The notes under the pieces were generated by a model. The model was not told the DNA's origin. It saw nothing but the letters and a program-made list of their open reading frames with translations, and ran no database searches. 64,000 nucleotides of DNA, from positions 62,001-126,000 of the forward strand of contig NZ_JACHFW010000001.1 of assembly GCF_014202115.1 (NCBI RefSeq), written 5' to 3'. Position numbers and translations under genes: made by a program. The stretch comes from Catenibacillus scindens. Its GTDB lineage: Bacteria; Bacillota; Clostridia; Lachnospirales; Lachnospiraceae. Shown in pieces: positions 44,289 to 54,497 of this stretch (its first letter is position 1; every line of letters starts with the position of its first letter).

Positions 44289-45662
44289 TCACAGCCTTTG
44301 TATGGCGTCCATGGCCAATCCGGAGCGCTCACACTCTTCCGCCGTCAGAGTGATCTGCCAGCACAGAGGGCTCCCTTTCATATGTTCAGAGGCGTAGCTT
44401 AATCCATTGGTCCGCTCGTCCAGAAACGGGCGGTCGATCTGGTTTGGGTCTCCCAGCAGAATGATCTTTGTGTCTTTGCCGGCTCTTGTAATGATCCCCT
44501 TGACCTGGGCCGGCGTCATATTCTGGGCCTCGTCAATGATCAGATAGGTTTTGATAATGGACCTTCCCCGGATAAAGTTCAGGGCCTCCGCCTGAATGAT
44601 CCCCCTCTCAAAGATTTCTTCCACTTTTCCCTGAAGTTCCCTCTCGTTTTCAAAGCGCAGCTCTTCATTGGAATCCACAAGCTGCTCCAGATTATCCATA
44701 ATGGGACGCATAAGGGGAGAGATCTTTTCCTGCTCATCTCCAGGAAGGAAACCGATGTCTGAATCAAACTGGGCGTTTGGTCGGCAGATGAGGATTCTCC
44801 GGTATTCCCCTGTAGGGTTGTTGATCATTTTCTCCAACCCCACCGCCAGAGAATAAAATGTCTTGCTCGTCCCCGCCATACCTTTGACGATCACCAGCGG
44901 AGCTTTTTTCGCCGGCTGCATAAGGGCCTCCTGGAGAAAATACTGGCCGCAGTTTCTCGGCGATACCCCGTAGGGCTTTGCCTTTTTATATTCCAGCTTA
45001 TGTATGATCCCGTTTTCCACCCGTCCAAGCTGAGTCTTTTTTGTGGACTGATCCGCGCTGATAATGACAAACTCATTTTCCCAAAGCTGGGGAGTTATCC
45101 GATTGCCTTCGCTGTCGCAGGTATAGACCATAGAGACGGGAATGCCCTTTTTCTTAAAATCCTTAAAGATTTCCTCCGGGGCATAGACGCTGATCCGACC
45201 TTCATACTGGCCGTCATGGGTGCCTACCTGTTCTGTTGTAAAGTCCTCGGCTTTAATACCTACGATCTGGGCCTTCACTCTCAAAAGCATATCTTTTGTG
45301 ACAAGAACTACCGGATCAGACTGAGACCGGGCTAATCCAAGGCAAACTTTCAGGATACGGTTATCCATACGGTCCTCCGGCATATCCTGAGGAAGTTCTA
45401 CGCTGATAAAATTCTTCTCCACCCGAAGTAATCCGCCGGACTTTAATTCCACGCCGGCCAGCAGGTCGCCTTTAAGGCGCAGCTCCTCAAGAAAACGTAT
45501 GGCAGTTCGGGCATTGTACCCTTTTTCACCCTCGCCATTTTTAAGTTTATCCAGTTCCTCTAAAACAACCACAGGCACGATTACCTGATTATCTTCAAAA
45601 CATTCAAAGGCGTAAGGTGCCTGAATGAGAACGTTGGTATCCAGCACATAGGTCTTTAACAT
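44289..45662 (-). CDS. PIN-PhoH fusion protein (YlaK-like ATPase)
   Basis: A 457-residue cytosolic protein with an N-terminal PIN nuclease domain (about 1-140; YVLDTNVLIQAP, VVLEELDKLK, DNRILKVCL with the acidic metal ligands) and a C-terminal PhoH P-loop ATPase (about 235-455; Walker A VIVKGMAGTSKTFYSLAVGL, Walker B TYLIIDEAQNMTP, then ILLGDPNQIDRP). The PIN-PhoH architecture suggests RNA cleavage coupled to unwinding, as shown for related proteins in mycobacteria; the link to phosphate starvation is only historical. It lies downstream of ppk1. Confidence 0.93.
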   Translation of the reverse strand: MLKTYVLDTNVLIQAPYAFECFEDNQVIVPVVVLEELDKLKNGEGEKGYNARTAIRFLEELRLKGDLLAGVELKSGGLLRVEKNFISVELPQDMPEDRMDNRILKVCLGLARSQSDPVVLVTKDMLLRVKAQIVGIKAEDFTTEQVGTHDGQYEGRISVYAPEEIFKDFKKKGIPVSMVYTCDSEGNRITPQLWENEFVIISADQSTKKTQLGRVENGIIHKLEYKKAKPYGVSPRNCGQYFLQEALMQPAKKAPLVIVKGMAGTSKTFYSLAVGLEKMINNPTGEYRRILICRPNAQFDSDIGFLPGDEQEKISPLMRPIMDNLEQLVDSNEELRFENERELQGKVEEIFERGIIQAEALNFIRGRSIIKTYLIIDEAQNMTPAQVKGIITRAGKDTKIILLGDPNQIDRPFLDERTNGLSYASEHMKGSPLCWQITLTAEECERSGLAMDAIQRL

Positions 45663-45807
45663 GTATAATCTCCTTTATTCCCGCGAGCAGTGAGTCAAGC
45701 GGACGCGCCTGCGGGTCCATTTGGCAAACGCCGCGAGGGTCAATGCCCCGCAGCTTACACTGCGTTAACTATTTTCATGCCCGGTCAGCTTGCTGCGGAG
45801 CAATTGA

Positions 45808-47853
45808 CTACTGGGCCGCTCTGGCATAGGCATGAGCGTAAAATTCCTCCTGGGCGTTTAATGGTGACTCTCCTTCATCGGAGATCGTATAATTGCCGTT
45901 GGAATCCTCCCGGCGGGCTTTCTGGTTGTCGCTCAGCAGCATGATAAACATTTCGCTCAACTCCATCTGCAGGTCACGGTCAAAAACGGGAGCTGCCACT
46001 TCCACACGGCGCACCGTATTTCGGGTCATAAAGTCCGCAGAAGAAATATAATATTTTTCCCGGCCATCGCAGCCGAAAATATAAATTCTGGAATGTTCCA
46101 GAAAACGTCCCACAATGCTCAGGACGCGGATATTGGCTGTGGCCCCTTCCACGCCGGGGATCAGGCAGCAAATGCCTCGAATCACCATGTCGATCTTGAC
46201 TCCGGCACAGGACGCCTCAATAAGCTTATCAATAATCTTTTTATCAGTGAGAGAATTTAATTTCAGGCCGATATAGGCAGGCTCCCCGGCCTTGGCGTGG
46301 CCGATCTCCTCATCAATCAAATCCAGCACACGGTTTTGCAGGCATTTTGGAGCGACTAAAAGATTTTTTGTTTGCTCCACAAATTCGCCTTTGGCAAGGC
46401 ACTGGAAAATATTAGCGGCCTCAAGACCGATATCCACGTTAGCGGTCATAAGAGAAAGATCGGTGTAGAGACGGGCTGTGGCCTCGTTATAATTTCCTGT
46501 ACCAATCTGTGTAATATACTCGATCTGCCCCTCGTTTTTCCGGGTGATCAGACATAGCTTGGAGTGGACTTTATAGCCTTCCAATCCGTAAATAACCTGG
46601 CATCCGGCGTTCTCTAACCGTCTGGACCACTCAATATTATTTTCCTCATCAAATCTTGCCCTCAGCTCCACAAGGACAACAACTTCTTTGCCGTTTTCGG
46701 CGGCTTCGATAAGGGCTTCGATCACTTTGCTGTGGCGGGCCAGACGGTACAGTGTCATTTTAATGGAAACAACACTTTTATCGTGGGCCGCCTCATTGAG
46801 AAGGTTTAAAAATGGGCGAATAGATTCATAGGGGTAGGACAGCATTTTATCCTTTTCTTTGATCTGCTCAATAATAGAGCGTCCCTCCTCGAACTGAGGG
46901 GATTTTTGAGGCACCCGTTTTTCAAAAAACAGTTCCGGATTTTTTCTCAGTTTATCCCGGACCGAAGATAAAAAAGACATATCCAGAGGCGCGTCCCCGC
47001 GAAACACGTGGCTGCGTTCCACTTCCAGATAACGGCAAAGCACGTCTACCACATCCCCGTCCATCTCTCTGGAAAGTTCCAGGCGCACCGGGGATAGTTT
47101 CTTACGGCTTTTGATCAGATCCGCCATAAATTCCCGGTAATCCAGATCCTCATCATAGAGGGCATCGGTGTCAATGTCCGCGTTTCGGGTAATACGGATC
47201 AGAGATTTTGCTTTTACAGAATAGCCTTTAAAAACTTTGGCGATAAAATGAAGGATAACTTCTTCGGATAATACGAAATAGCCGCTTTTTCCGGGAATCT
47301 CAATCAGACGGCCAAAGATATTGCTTGTACACGGGATTATGCCCATGCGCTCTTTTTTATTTTTTGTCTCAAGAATGACAATGGCGTAAATTTCTTTGTT
47401 TCTCAAAAACGGAAAGGGCTGACGCTTTCCCACTATGGTTGGGGAGATCAGGGGGGCAATCTCTCCGTCAAAGTAGGCTTCCATAACAGACTCATCTTCT
47501 TTTTCCATCTTTCTGAAGGTTGTCAAATGAAAACCGTAGTCCTCCACCTTTTCCATAATCTCCGCGTACACGCTGTCACGGCGGCGGTTCAGCTTCTGGA
47601 CTTTCTTTAAAATAGCATCAATCTGCTCCTGGGACGTCATATTTGTTTTGTTGTCCCGGATCTCTTTGTTTAAAAGTTTCTGATCCATTAAAGAGCCGAC
47701 CCGGACCATAAAAAATTCATCAAGATTGCTCTGATAGATGGAAGCGAAGGACATGCGCTCGCACAGGGGAACATTTTCATTTTCAGCTTCCTCCAGAACC
47801 CTCTCATTAAATTTAAGCCAGGACAGCTCTCTGTTCATATAAATATCTTTCAT
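45808..47853 (-). CDS. ppk1: Polyphosphate kinase 1
   Basis: Reversibly transfers ATP gamma-phosphate to polyphosphate. The 681-residue protein has the four-domain PPK1 plan: N domain (NRELSWLKFNERVLEEA), head, and two phospholipase-D-like C domains with the catalytic His region (YGLEGYKVHSKLCLITRK, the autophosphorylated His in KVHSK) and FGCDGREKYYISSADFMTRN (second active-site histidine replaced by the usual SSADxMxRN motif). Length is normal. Two proteins with polyphosphate-type chemistry occur in the window: this one and the VTC protein of the Pel operon. A Pho-box-like array lies upstream. Confidence 0.95.
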   Translation of the reverse strand: MKDIYMNRELSWLKFNERVLEEAENENVPLCERMSFASIYQSNLDEFFMVRVGSLMDQKLLNKEIRDNKTNMTSQEQIDAILKKVQKLNRRRDSVYAEIMEKVEDYGFHLTTFRKMEKEDESVMEAYFDGEIAPLISPTIVGKRQPFPFLRNKEIYAIVILETKNKKERMGIIPCTSNIFGRLIEIPGKSGYFVLSEEVILHFIAKVFKGYSVKAKSLIRITRNADIDTDALYDEDLDYREFMADLIKSRKKLSPVRLELSREMDGDVVDVLCRYLEVERSHVFRGDAPLDMSFLSSVRDKLRKNPELFFEKRVPQKSPQFEEGRSIIEQIKEKDKMLSYPYESIRPFLNLLNEAAHDKSVVSIKMTLYRLARHSKVIEALIEAAENGKEVVVLVELRARFDEENNIEWSRRLENAGCQVIYGLEGYKVHSKLCLITRKNEGQIEYITQIGTGNYNEATARLYTDLSLMTANVDIGLEAANIFQCLAKGEFVEQTKNLLVAPKCLQNRVLDLIDEEIGHAKAGEPAYIGLKLNSLTDKKIIDKLIEASCAGVKIDMVIRGICCLIPGVEGATANIRVLSIVGRFLEHSRIYIFGCDGREKYYISSADFMTRNTVRRVEVAAPVFDRDLQMELSEMFIMLLSDNQKARREDSNGNYTISDEGESPLNAQEEFYAHAYARAAQ

Positions 47854-47907
47854 TGAATTTTAACACCTCAAGTTATAGTATTTGCGTATACTATGTTATC
47901 AGACTTT

Positions 47908-47946
47908 TGTAAAATCCTCCCCTGTGAAATGTTAAGATTGTGTAAA
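47908..47946 (-). promoter_or_regulatory. Possible PhoP (Pho box) site upstream of ppk1
   Basis: On the minus strand TTTACA (47941-47946), TTAACA (47930-47935) and TTTACA (47908-47913) are spaced 11 and 22 bases apart, the periodicity of Firmicute PhoP direct repeats (TTWACA with 5-base spacers). It lies 55-95 bases before ppk1. One expected repeat at 47919 is missing, so this is tentative. Confidence 0.4.
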
Positions 47947-48006
47947 GGAACTTACATTTCCCAGCCATTCAGACAGATCTGAGAAAAAAACGCCAGATAT
48001 AAAGAG

Positions 48007-48099
48007 AAACCCCCTTCCCGCAAAGATTGCCCTGTATTTTGTAACAATCCGGCCCATAGCCGGTTCATTACTACAGCCTGTCTTTGGGAAAGAGGGTTT
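48007..48099 (-). terminator. Large imperfect hairpin, probable terminator after glucokinase
   Basis: Arms AAACCCCCTTCCCGCAAAGA (48007-48026) and TCTTTGGGAAAGAGGGTTT (48081-48099) pair imperfectly and enclose a smaller CCGGC/GCCGG hairpin beside AACAATC, reminiscent of the dispersed repeat arms. Apart from this and the Pho-box-like array, the 47854-48174 gap holds nothing I recognise. Confidence 0.55.
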
Positions 48100-48174
48100 T
48101 AATCCTCACATATAATCGTCTAAAGCACCGGTTCAGACATATTTTCCAGATCCACTGTCTGCGCTCGTAACCCC

Positions 48175-49119
48175 TTACTGCAGTACCAGTCTCGCGGCAC
48201 CCACCATGCCGGCGTCATTGCCAAGGGTAGCCAGAGCGAACTGGGTGTCTCTCAGCGCGTGGAAAGCATTGGGTGTGAAAGCTGCCTGAATCTTGTCAAT
48301 GAGATACTGTCCGGCTTTGGATACGCCGCCGCCGATAACAATGATCTCCGGATTGACAACAGCACAGATGGCAGCCAGAGCGTCGCCAAGATATCCTGCC
48401 ATCTTATCAACAACGCTTTCGGCGCCTGCGTCCCCGGCTTTCGCCGCGTCAAGAACATCTTTCGCGGTAATCTGAGGCAGATCTCTCAGGGATGTAGGTG
48501 TGTCTGTCTCTTCCACGAGACGTTTTGCCAGCTTAACAATACCTGTAGCGGAAGCCACCTGCTCAAGGCATCCATGATTGCCGCATCCACATGTGCCGAT
48601 GGTATCTTCCGGCGCTACAATGTGAATATGTCCGATCTCACCGGCCGCGCCGTTGACACCTGCAACGATCTCGCCGCCTAAAATAATTCCGCCGCCGACA
48701 CCAGTTCCCAGAGTCACCATAACAAGGTCGTCATGGCCCTTGCCGCCGCCCTGCCACTGCTCGCCGAGAGCGGCGACATTGGCGTCGTTTCCTGCCTTTA
48801 CAGGAACCCCCAGAAGGTCGCTCAGTTCTTTGGCACAGTTAAATACGCCCCAGCCAAGGTTGGCACACTTTAATACTGTGCCGTCATCTTTAATGGGGCC
48901 GGGAACGCCCATGCCGGCGCCCACAACATCCGCCATATCAATGCCTTTGTCAGCCACATATTTTTTCAGAGAATCCGCAATATCTCCAAGAATATATTTG
49001 CCGTTTTCCTCTGTACGGGTAGTGATCTCCCACTTGTCCAGGAACTTGCCCTCCATGGACAAAACGCCGATCTTGACAGTGGTTCCCCCAATATCAATAC
49101 CAAAACAAATCTTAGCCAT
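48175..49119 (-). CDS. ROK-family glucokinase
   Basis: Phosphorylates glucose to glucose 6-phosphate with ATP. The 314-residue protein has the ATP motif CFGIDIGGTTVKIGVLS, the ROK signature VTLGTGVGGGIILGGEIV, the sugar-site acid in GAAGEIGHIHI, and the zinc-binding CGCGNHGCLEQ (Cys-x-Cys-x4-Cys) typical of ROK kinases. A fructokinase or N-acetylmannosamine kinase cannot be excluded, but the Gram-positive GlkA-type length and context (beside hprK) favour glucokinase. GGAGG lies 9 bases before the ATG. Confidence 0.88.
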   Translation of the reverse strand: MAKICFGIDIGGTTVKIGVLSMEGKFLDKWEITTRTEENGKYILGDIADSLKKYVADKGIDMADVVGAGMGVPGPIKDDGTVLKCANLGWGVFNCAKELSDLLGVPVKAGNDANVAALGEQWQGGGKGHDDLVMVTLGTGVGGGIILGGEIVAGVNGAAGEIGHIHIVAPEDTIGTCGCGNHGCLEQVASATGIVKLAKRLVEETDTPTSLRDLPQITAKDVLDAAKAGDAGAESVVDKMAGYLGDALAAICAVVNPEIIVIGGGVSKAGQYLIDKIQAAFTPNAFHALRDTQFALATLGNDAGMVGAARLVLQ

Positions 49120-49245
49120 TTTAAGTATCCTCCTTAATGTGTAAAAAGTTTATCTCAACTGCCTGGACATTATACTCATCCGGCAGTGATGGCCCCCTGA
49201 TATTCCGCAGGCCGCCCTGTGCCTGCCGCTAAGCTAAGCCTGTGA

Positions 49246-50223
49246 CTACTGCTGAGCATCGCTGTTCTCGCTCTCAGCACGCTTCTTCTGAAGATTTCCC
49301 GTGACCCTCCGGTACAGCTCATGGGCTGCATTATAGCCCATCTGCTTCTGACGGTAATTGACAGCCGCAGATTCTACGATAATGGCCAGATTACGTCCCG
49401 GACGAATGGGGATGGAGTGGCATACCACTTTGTGGCCGAGAAACTCCGTGTACTGTTCTTCCATGCCCAGCCGGTCGTACTCCCGGTCACGGTCCCATTC
49501 TTCCAGCTTAATAACCAGATTAATATTCTGCGTCTCCTTAACGCTCTCAACACCGAACAATGTCTTTACATCAATAATGCCGATCCCTCTAAGTTCAATA
49601 AAATAGCGGGTAATGTCCGGCGCTGTGCCCACAAGGACATCCTCGCCAATCTTTTTAATCTCCACCACATCGTCGGATACAAGGCGGTGTCCCCGCTTGA
49701 TCAGCTCAAGGGCCGCCTCGCTTTTTCCGATGCCGCTCTCGCCGATAATCAGCACACCCTCGCCGTAAACATCTACAAGAACACCGTGGATGGATATTCT
49801 CGGCGCCAGTTCCTCGTTAAGAACATGCATCACTTTTGCCAGGAAATAGGAAGTCCCCATGTCTGTGAGGAGTACCGGTATCCCGTACTTGTTCCCCAGC
49901 GCGATAATGGCATCGCAGGGACGATTATTGCGGCAGAAAATCAGACACGGTATTCCAAACTGGAACATGCGCTCAATACTGGCCGCGCCTTTATCGTCAT
50001 ACACCTGGTTAATATATGAATATTCCACATTTCCAATAATCTGGATACGGTTATTGTCAAAAAAATCATAATACCCCGCCAACTGGAGGGCCGGACGGTT
50101 AATATCCGGCTGCTTAATAAGAATCTTGCTTGTGTTAATCTCCGGATTCAGATTAATAAGTCCCAGCTTATCAATAACTTTGCTGAGCTTTACACTGTAA
50201 TTGCCTTTGCCATCTTCAAACAT
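49246..50223 (-). CDS. hprK: HPr kinase/phosphorylase
   Basis: Bifunctional enzyme that phosphorylates or dephosphorylates Ser46 of HPr and Crh, the switch for CcpA carbon catabolite repression. The 325-residue protein has the N-terminal domain (1-130) and the C-terminal kinase core: Walker A GESGIGKSEAALELI, the capping/catalytic H and D in RGHRLVSDDVVEIK, and the HprK signature IELRGIGIIDV, followed by HSIPIRPGRNLA. It is located between uvrC and glucokinase. Its predicted partners in this window include the Crh-like protein at 40186. GGAGG precedes the ATG. Confidence 0.96.
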   Translation of the reverse strand: MFEDGKGNYSVKLSKVIDKLGLINLNPEINTSKILIKQPDINRPALQLAGYYDFFDNNRIQIIGNVEYSYINQVYDDKGAASIERMFQFGIPCLIFCRNNRPCDAIIALGNKYGIPVLLTDMGTSYFLAKVMHVLNEELAPRISIHGVLVDVYGEGVLIIGESGIGKSEAALELIKRGHRLVSDDVVEIKKIGEDVLVGTAPDITRYFIELRGIGIIDVKTLFGVESVKETQNINLVIKLEEWDRDREYDRLGMEEQYTEFLGHKVVCHSIPIRPGRNLAIIVESAAVNYRQKQMGYNAAHELYRRVTGNLQKKRAESENSDAQQ

Positions 50224-50326
50224 AGGCCGCCTCCTTTACACTGTTTCACAGGCCAAGCCCCCGTTGTATGGGCGCTGATTTCCGGCCCGAAATACAGTAT
50301 TATTTTACCATATCTGACAATGTACA

Positions 50327-52186
50327 TCAATGGAAAAAATCGTAAACCTTCCGGGCTGCCGCCATGTTCATAGAGTCAATAGCCGCCAGTTCATCCACCG
50401 TGGCGTTTTGTATAGCCTGAATTTCTTTAAAGTGTCGAAGCAAGGCTTTGCGCCGCGCCGGGCCTATGCCCTCAATATCATCCAGAACTGAGTGAACCTG
50501 ACCTTTCTGTCTTAGGCTGCGGTGATATTCAATGGCGAACCGGTGAGCCTCATCCTGTATTCTTGTGATCAATTTAAACATTTCCGACGTCCTACTGATA
50601 GGAATCTCCAGATTGTTATAATACAACCCACGGGTATTGTGGTGGTCATCTTTAACCATACCGCATACGGGAATATTGAGATGAAGGCTGCCGAGAACTT
50701 TCAGGGCCACATTCACCTGGCCTTTGCCGCCGTCCATCATGATCAGGTCCGGGAAAACCGAAAAGCTTCCCATGGAATCCGGCATTTTCTTTTCCCTCAG
50801 CTCTTTTTGCTCTTCCAGGCCGTGGATAAACCGGCGGGTAAGAACTTCTTCCATAGACTGGTAATCATCCTGCCCTTTAAACCATTTGATCTTAAATTTC
50901 CTGTAGGCGTTTTTCTTTGGCTTGCCATCTTCATAAACGATCATGGACCCCACATTTTCGTAACCGCTGATGTTGGAAATGTCAAATGCCTCAATACGCA
51001 TAATCGACGGAATATCCAAAGCCCTGCCAATCTCCCGGACAGCACCGGTAGTTCGTGCTTCCTCCCGCCGGATTTTCTCACTGTCTTTTTGAAGAACCAT
51101 GCTGGCATTATTGGCCGCAAGCTCCACAAGGCGCTCTTTTTCCCCTTTTTTTGGCACAGTGATAGTCACTTTCTGCCCCCGGCGCTCCGAAAGCCACTGA
51201 GTGATCACATCCCTCTCGTCAATATCCTCCTGTATGAGAAGATTTCCCGGAACAAAAGGGGTACTGGCGTAAAATTGCTTGACAAAGGCGGTGAGGAGTT
51301 CCCTGTGGCTGTCATTTTCTACTCCTGTCAGGTAAAAATGATCCCGGCCGATAAGCTTTCCGCTCCGGATAAAAAACACTTGGACAACCGCCTCGTCCCC
51401 GGCTCTGGCAAAGGCGATCACATCCCTGTCATCCATATGGCTTGTGCTGGTAATCTTCTGCTTCTGGGAGATCTGATTAACACTGTTTAAAAGATCCCGA
51501 TATTCAATGGCCTTTTCAAATTCCATGGCATCGGAAGCTTCCTGCATTTTATTTTGAAGCGTCTGAGCCACTTCTTTATAGTTTCCTCCAAGGAAACTTA
51601 AAGCTCCGGACACATTTTTCCGATACTCCTCCTGAGAAATATAGTCCTGGCATGGTCCAAAACACTGACCCATATGGTAGTAAAGGCATGGCCGCTCTTT
51701 TCCCCTGTCATTTGGCAGAGTCCGATTACAGCTTCGTATTTTATAAATCTTTCTCAGCAGCTCAATGGTATCTTTCACCGCCAGTCCGCTGGTAAAGGGA
51801 CCAAAATACTTGGCGCCGTCCTTTTTGACCCGGCGGGTCATCATGATCCGGGGATAAGGCTCATTGACTGTCACCCGGATGTAAGGATAGGTTTTATCGT
51901 CCTTGAGCATTGTATTATATTTAGGCCGGTGTTCTTTGATCAGATTACATTCAAGGACAAGAGCCTCCAGCTCGGAATCCGTCACAATATACTCAAAACG
52001 TGCCACCTTCTGGACCATACTGGCAATTTTAGGTGAAAGATTCCGGCTGTTCTGAAAATACTGGCGGACACGGTTTTTCAGGCGGATGGCTTTGCCGACA
52101 TAGATAATATCATCGTGGCTGTCATGCATAATGTAAACACCCGGACTTGCCGGCAGCTTTTTAAGTTCTTCTTCAATATCAAACAT
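50327..52186 (-). CDS. uvrC: Excinuclease ABC subunit C
   Basis: Makes both incisions in nucleotide excision repair. The 619-residue protein has the GIY-YIG nuclease ([23 protein letters not shown], residues about 10-35), UVR motif ([18 protein letters not shown]-like [18 protein letters not shown], about 205), the RNase-H-like nuclease domain ([23 protein letters not shown] with its acidic residues, [12 protein letters not shown]) and C-terminal tandem helix-hairpin-helix ([18 protein letters not shown]). The ATG at 52186 starts the conserved [12 protein letters not shown]; 129 bases further upstream in frame are not supported. It lies after ftsH. Confidence 0.95.
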   Translation of the reverse strand: MFDIEEELKKLPASPGVYIMHDSHDDIIYVGKAIRLKNRVRQYFQNSRNLSPKIASMVQKVARFEYIVTDSELEALVLECNLIKEHRPKYNTMLKDDKTYPYIRVTVNEPYPRIMMTRRVKKDGAKYFGPFTSGLAVKDTIELLRKIYKIRSCNRTLPNDRGKERPCLYYHMGQCFGPCQDYISQEEYRKNVSGALSFLGGNYKEVAQTLQNKMQEASDAMEFEKAIEYRDLLNSVNQISQKQKITSTSHMDDRDVIAFARAGDEAVVQVFFIRSGKLIGRDHFYLTGVENDSHRELLTAFVKQFYASTPFVPGNLLIQEDIDERDVITQWLSERRGQKVTITVPKKGEKERLVELAANNASMVLQKDSEKIRREEARTTGAVREIGRALDIPSIMRIEAFDISNISGYENVGSMIVYEDGKPKKNAYRKFKIKWFKGQDDYQSMEEVLTRRFIHGLEEQKELREKKMPDSMGSFSVFPDLIMMDGGKGQVNVALKVLGSLHLNIPVCGMVKDDHHNTRGLYYNNLEIPISRTSEMFKLITRIQDEAHRFAIEYHRSLRQKGQVHSVLDDIEGIGPARRKALLRHFKEIQAIQNATVDELAAIDSMNMAAARKVYDFFH

Positions 52187-52319
52187 AACAAATATATCCT
52201 TTCTCCATACCCATGGACAGTTTTTTCCTGTAAGACGCGCTGTCCCGGAGCATAAAAGAAACCTGAAGGGCGCTCTATGTCCCCCCAGGTCTCCCTGCAG
52301 TCTGATAATTCGCAATTAA

Positions 52320-54497
52320 TTATTCTTTAATGGAGCCCGGTGATACAAAAGGACTTCCCTGGCTGCCGCGATTTTCAGGATGATCCTGATTTCCCGTAGG
52401 ATTTTCCGGGCTTTCCTCCTCAGAAGGATTATGTTTCACCGGCGGCCACACACTATCCTCGCTTAACGGCGGCGTCTGGCGGCCCTGGGATGAGCCCCCG
52501 CCATTTTGTTCCGGAGGCATAGACACTTTAAACAAAGGGTTCCCTCCAGAAGGTGTGTTTTTCCGGGACGGATCCGCGTCCGGATTTCTTTCAGGCATTT
52601 CAGGTCTGGGCGGTTCTTTTGGTCCTTTCTTTTCCAGAACATCTTCATCATCGGGAATCCCGCGTACCTGATTAAAGATATGCATAAATTCCTTGCCGGT
52701 GATGGTTTCATTTTCAATAAGGTAGGCGCTGATCTTATCAAGAGCCTCCAGATTATCTTTTAAAAGGGCTACAGCCTTCTCATAGGCCCCTTTCAGGATT
52801 TTCATGACTTCCTGGTCAATCTCCCCGGCTGTGGCATCGCCGCAATTTAACACAGCTCTGCCGTCCAGATACCGGTTTTCAATAGACTCCAGTCCCATTA
52901 GCCCAAAGCGCTCCGACATACCATACTGGGTCACCATAGCCCTTGCCAGAGCTGTGGCCCGCTCAATATCGTTGGAGGCCCCGGTGGTAACAGAGTCAAA
53001 GCGGACATACTCCGCAGCCCGGCCTCCGTAAAGGACAACCAGTTCTTCCTCAATCTCCTTCTGGGACATGAGATACTTTTCTTCCTCAGGCACCTGCATA
53101 GTATAGCCAAGAGCCCCCATAGTCCTTGGCACAATAGTGATCTTCTGCACCGGTTCCGTATTTTTCTGGAGAGCTGCGCAGAGGGCATGGCCCACCTCGT
53201 GATAAGATACAATCTTGCGCTCTTTTTCGCTGAGAACCCGGTCTTTCTTTTCTTTACCGGCGATAACAACTTCCACCGATTCAAAAAGATCCTGCTGGGA
53301 CACCGCCTGACGGTGATGTTTTACCGCGTTTAAGGCGGCTTCATTAATGATATTGGCCAGATCAGAACCCACAGCGCCGCTGGTCGCCAGGGCGATCTCA
53401 TGAAAATCTACAGTCTCATCCATGCGCACGTTGCGGGCATGGACTTTCAGCGTATCAATACGGCCTTTCAGGTCAGGCTTCTCTACAACGATCCGCCGGT
53501 CAAAACGTCCCGGCCGCAGCAGAGCCTTGTCAAGAATTTCCGGCCGGTTGGTGGCCGCAAGGATAATAATACCTTTGGAGGCGTCAAAACCGTCCATCTC
53601 TGAGAGGAGCTGGTTCAACGTCTGCTCCCGCTCGTCATTGCCGCCATAGCGGGAATCTCTGCTCTTTCCAATAGCGTCCAGCTCGTCAATGAAAATGATA
53701 CACGGAGCGGACTGCTGGGCCTGCTTAAACAGATCGCGGACACGGGAAGCTCCCACGCCCACAAACATTTCCACAAAATCCGAACCGGACAGGGAGTAAA
53801 AGGGCACGTTGGCCTCTCCGGCCACAGCCCGGGCAAGGAGAGTTTTACCTGTTCCAGGAGGGCCTACAAGAAGGGCGCCCTTGGGAAGTTTCGCTCCGAT
53901 CTGAGTGTACTTTTCCGGATTGTGAAGGAAATCTACGATCTCACGGAGAGATTCCTTGGCCTCCTCCTGACCTGCCACATCTTTAAACGTAACGCCGGTC
54001 TGCTTCTGTACATAGACCTTAGCGGTACTCTTTCCCACCCCCATGACGCCGCCGCCTTTGGACATGGCCCGGAATACAAAGACCATAACCACGTAAATGA
54101 CTACCAGAGGCAGTACATAATACAGCAGTATCGTCATCAGGGTGCTGCTGGACTGCTGAATCTCACGGCGGAAATCTATCCCCGCGTTGTCCAGACGTTC
54201 AGTAAGCTGCGGATCGTTCATTTGCCCGGTATAATACACCATGCCAAGGAACGGATCCTCATCACTACGTGTCAGTTCAATGGTTCCATCATTTTTTACA
54301 AGGACTTCCCGGACTTCATCATTATTAATCCATTCCAGAAATTCATTATATGTGATCTCCTGACGCCGGCTGTCCCGGATCTGGGCAGATAAATAATTGA
54401 AAAATATCATTATGATTACCGCGATCACGCCAATGATGACCCAGTTGAGATCATATCCATCAGTTCCATATTTTCTTCTTCGACGGCAATATCGCAA
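52320..54497 (-). CDS. ftsH: Membrane ATP-dependent zinc metalloprotease FtsH
   Basis: Degrades membrane and short-lived cytosolic proteins. About 725 residues: N-terminal helix ([18 protein letters not shown]), short external domain, second helix (about 115-140), AAA+ ATPase with Walker [18 protein letters not shown], Walker [16 protein letters not shown] region [20 protein letters not shown], and the zinc site HEVGH (in [14 protein letters not shown]). The pore motif [17 protein letters not shown] is normal. The C-terminal tail is long and Pro/Gly-rich. Start is uncertain: TTG at 54497 has no properly spaced ribosome site and overlaps the previous gene by 73 bases; a later GTG would cut into the first helix. 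Confidence 0.93.
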   Translation of the reverse strand: MRYCRRRRKYGTDGYDLNWVIIGVIAVIIMIFFNYLSAQIRDSRRQEITYNEFLEWINNDEVREVLVKNDGTIELTRSDEDPFLGMVYYTGQMNDPQLTERLDNAGIDFRREIQQSSSTLMTILLYYVLPLVVIYVVMVFVFRAMSKGGGVMGVGKSTAKVYVQKQTGVTFKDVAGQEEAKESLREIVDFLHNPEKYTQIGAKLPKGALLVGPPGTGKTLLARAVAGEANVPFYSLSGSDFVEMFVGVGASRVRDLFKQAQQSAPCIIFIDELDAIGKSRDSRYGGNDEREQTLNQLLSEMDGFDASKGIIILAATNRPEILDKALLRPGRFDRRIVVEKPDLKGRIDTLKVHARNVRMDETVDFHEIALATSGAVGSDLANIINEAALNAVKHHRQAVSQQDLFESVEVVIAGKEKKDRVLSEKERKIVSYHEVGHALCAALQKNTEPVQKITIVPRTMGALGYTMQVPEEEKYLMSQKEIEEELVVLYGGRAAEYVRFDSVTTGASNDIERATALARAMVTQYGMSERFGLMGLESIENRYLDGRAVLNCGDATAGEIDQEVMKILKGAYEKAVALLKDNLEALDKISAYLIENETITGKEFMHIFNQVRGIPDDEDVLEKKGPKEPPRPEMPERNPDADPSRKNTPSGGNPLFKVSMPPEQNGGGSSQGRQTPPLSEDSVWPPVKHNPSEEESPENPTGNQDHPENRGSQGSPFVSPGSIKE

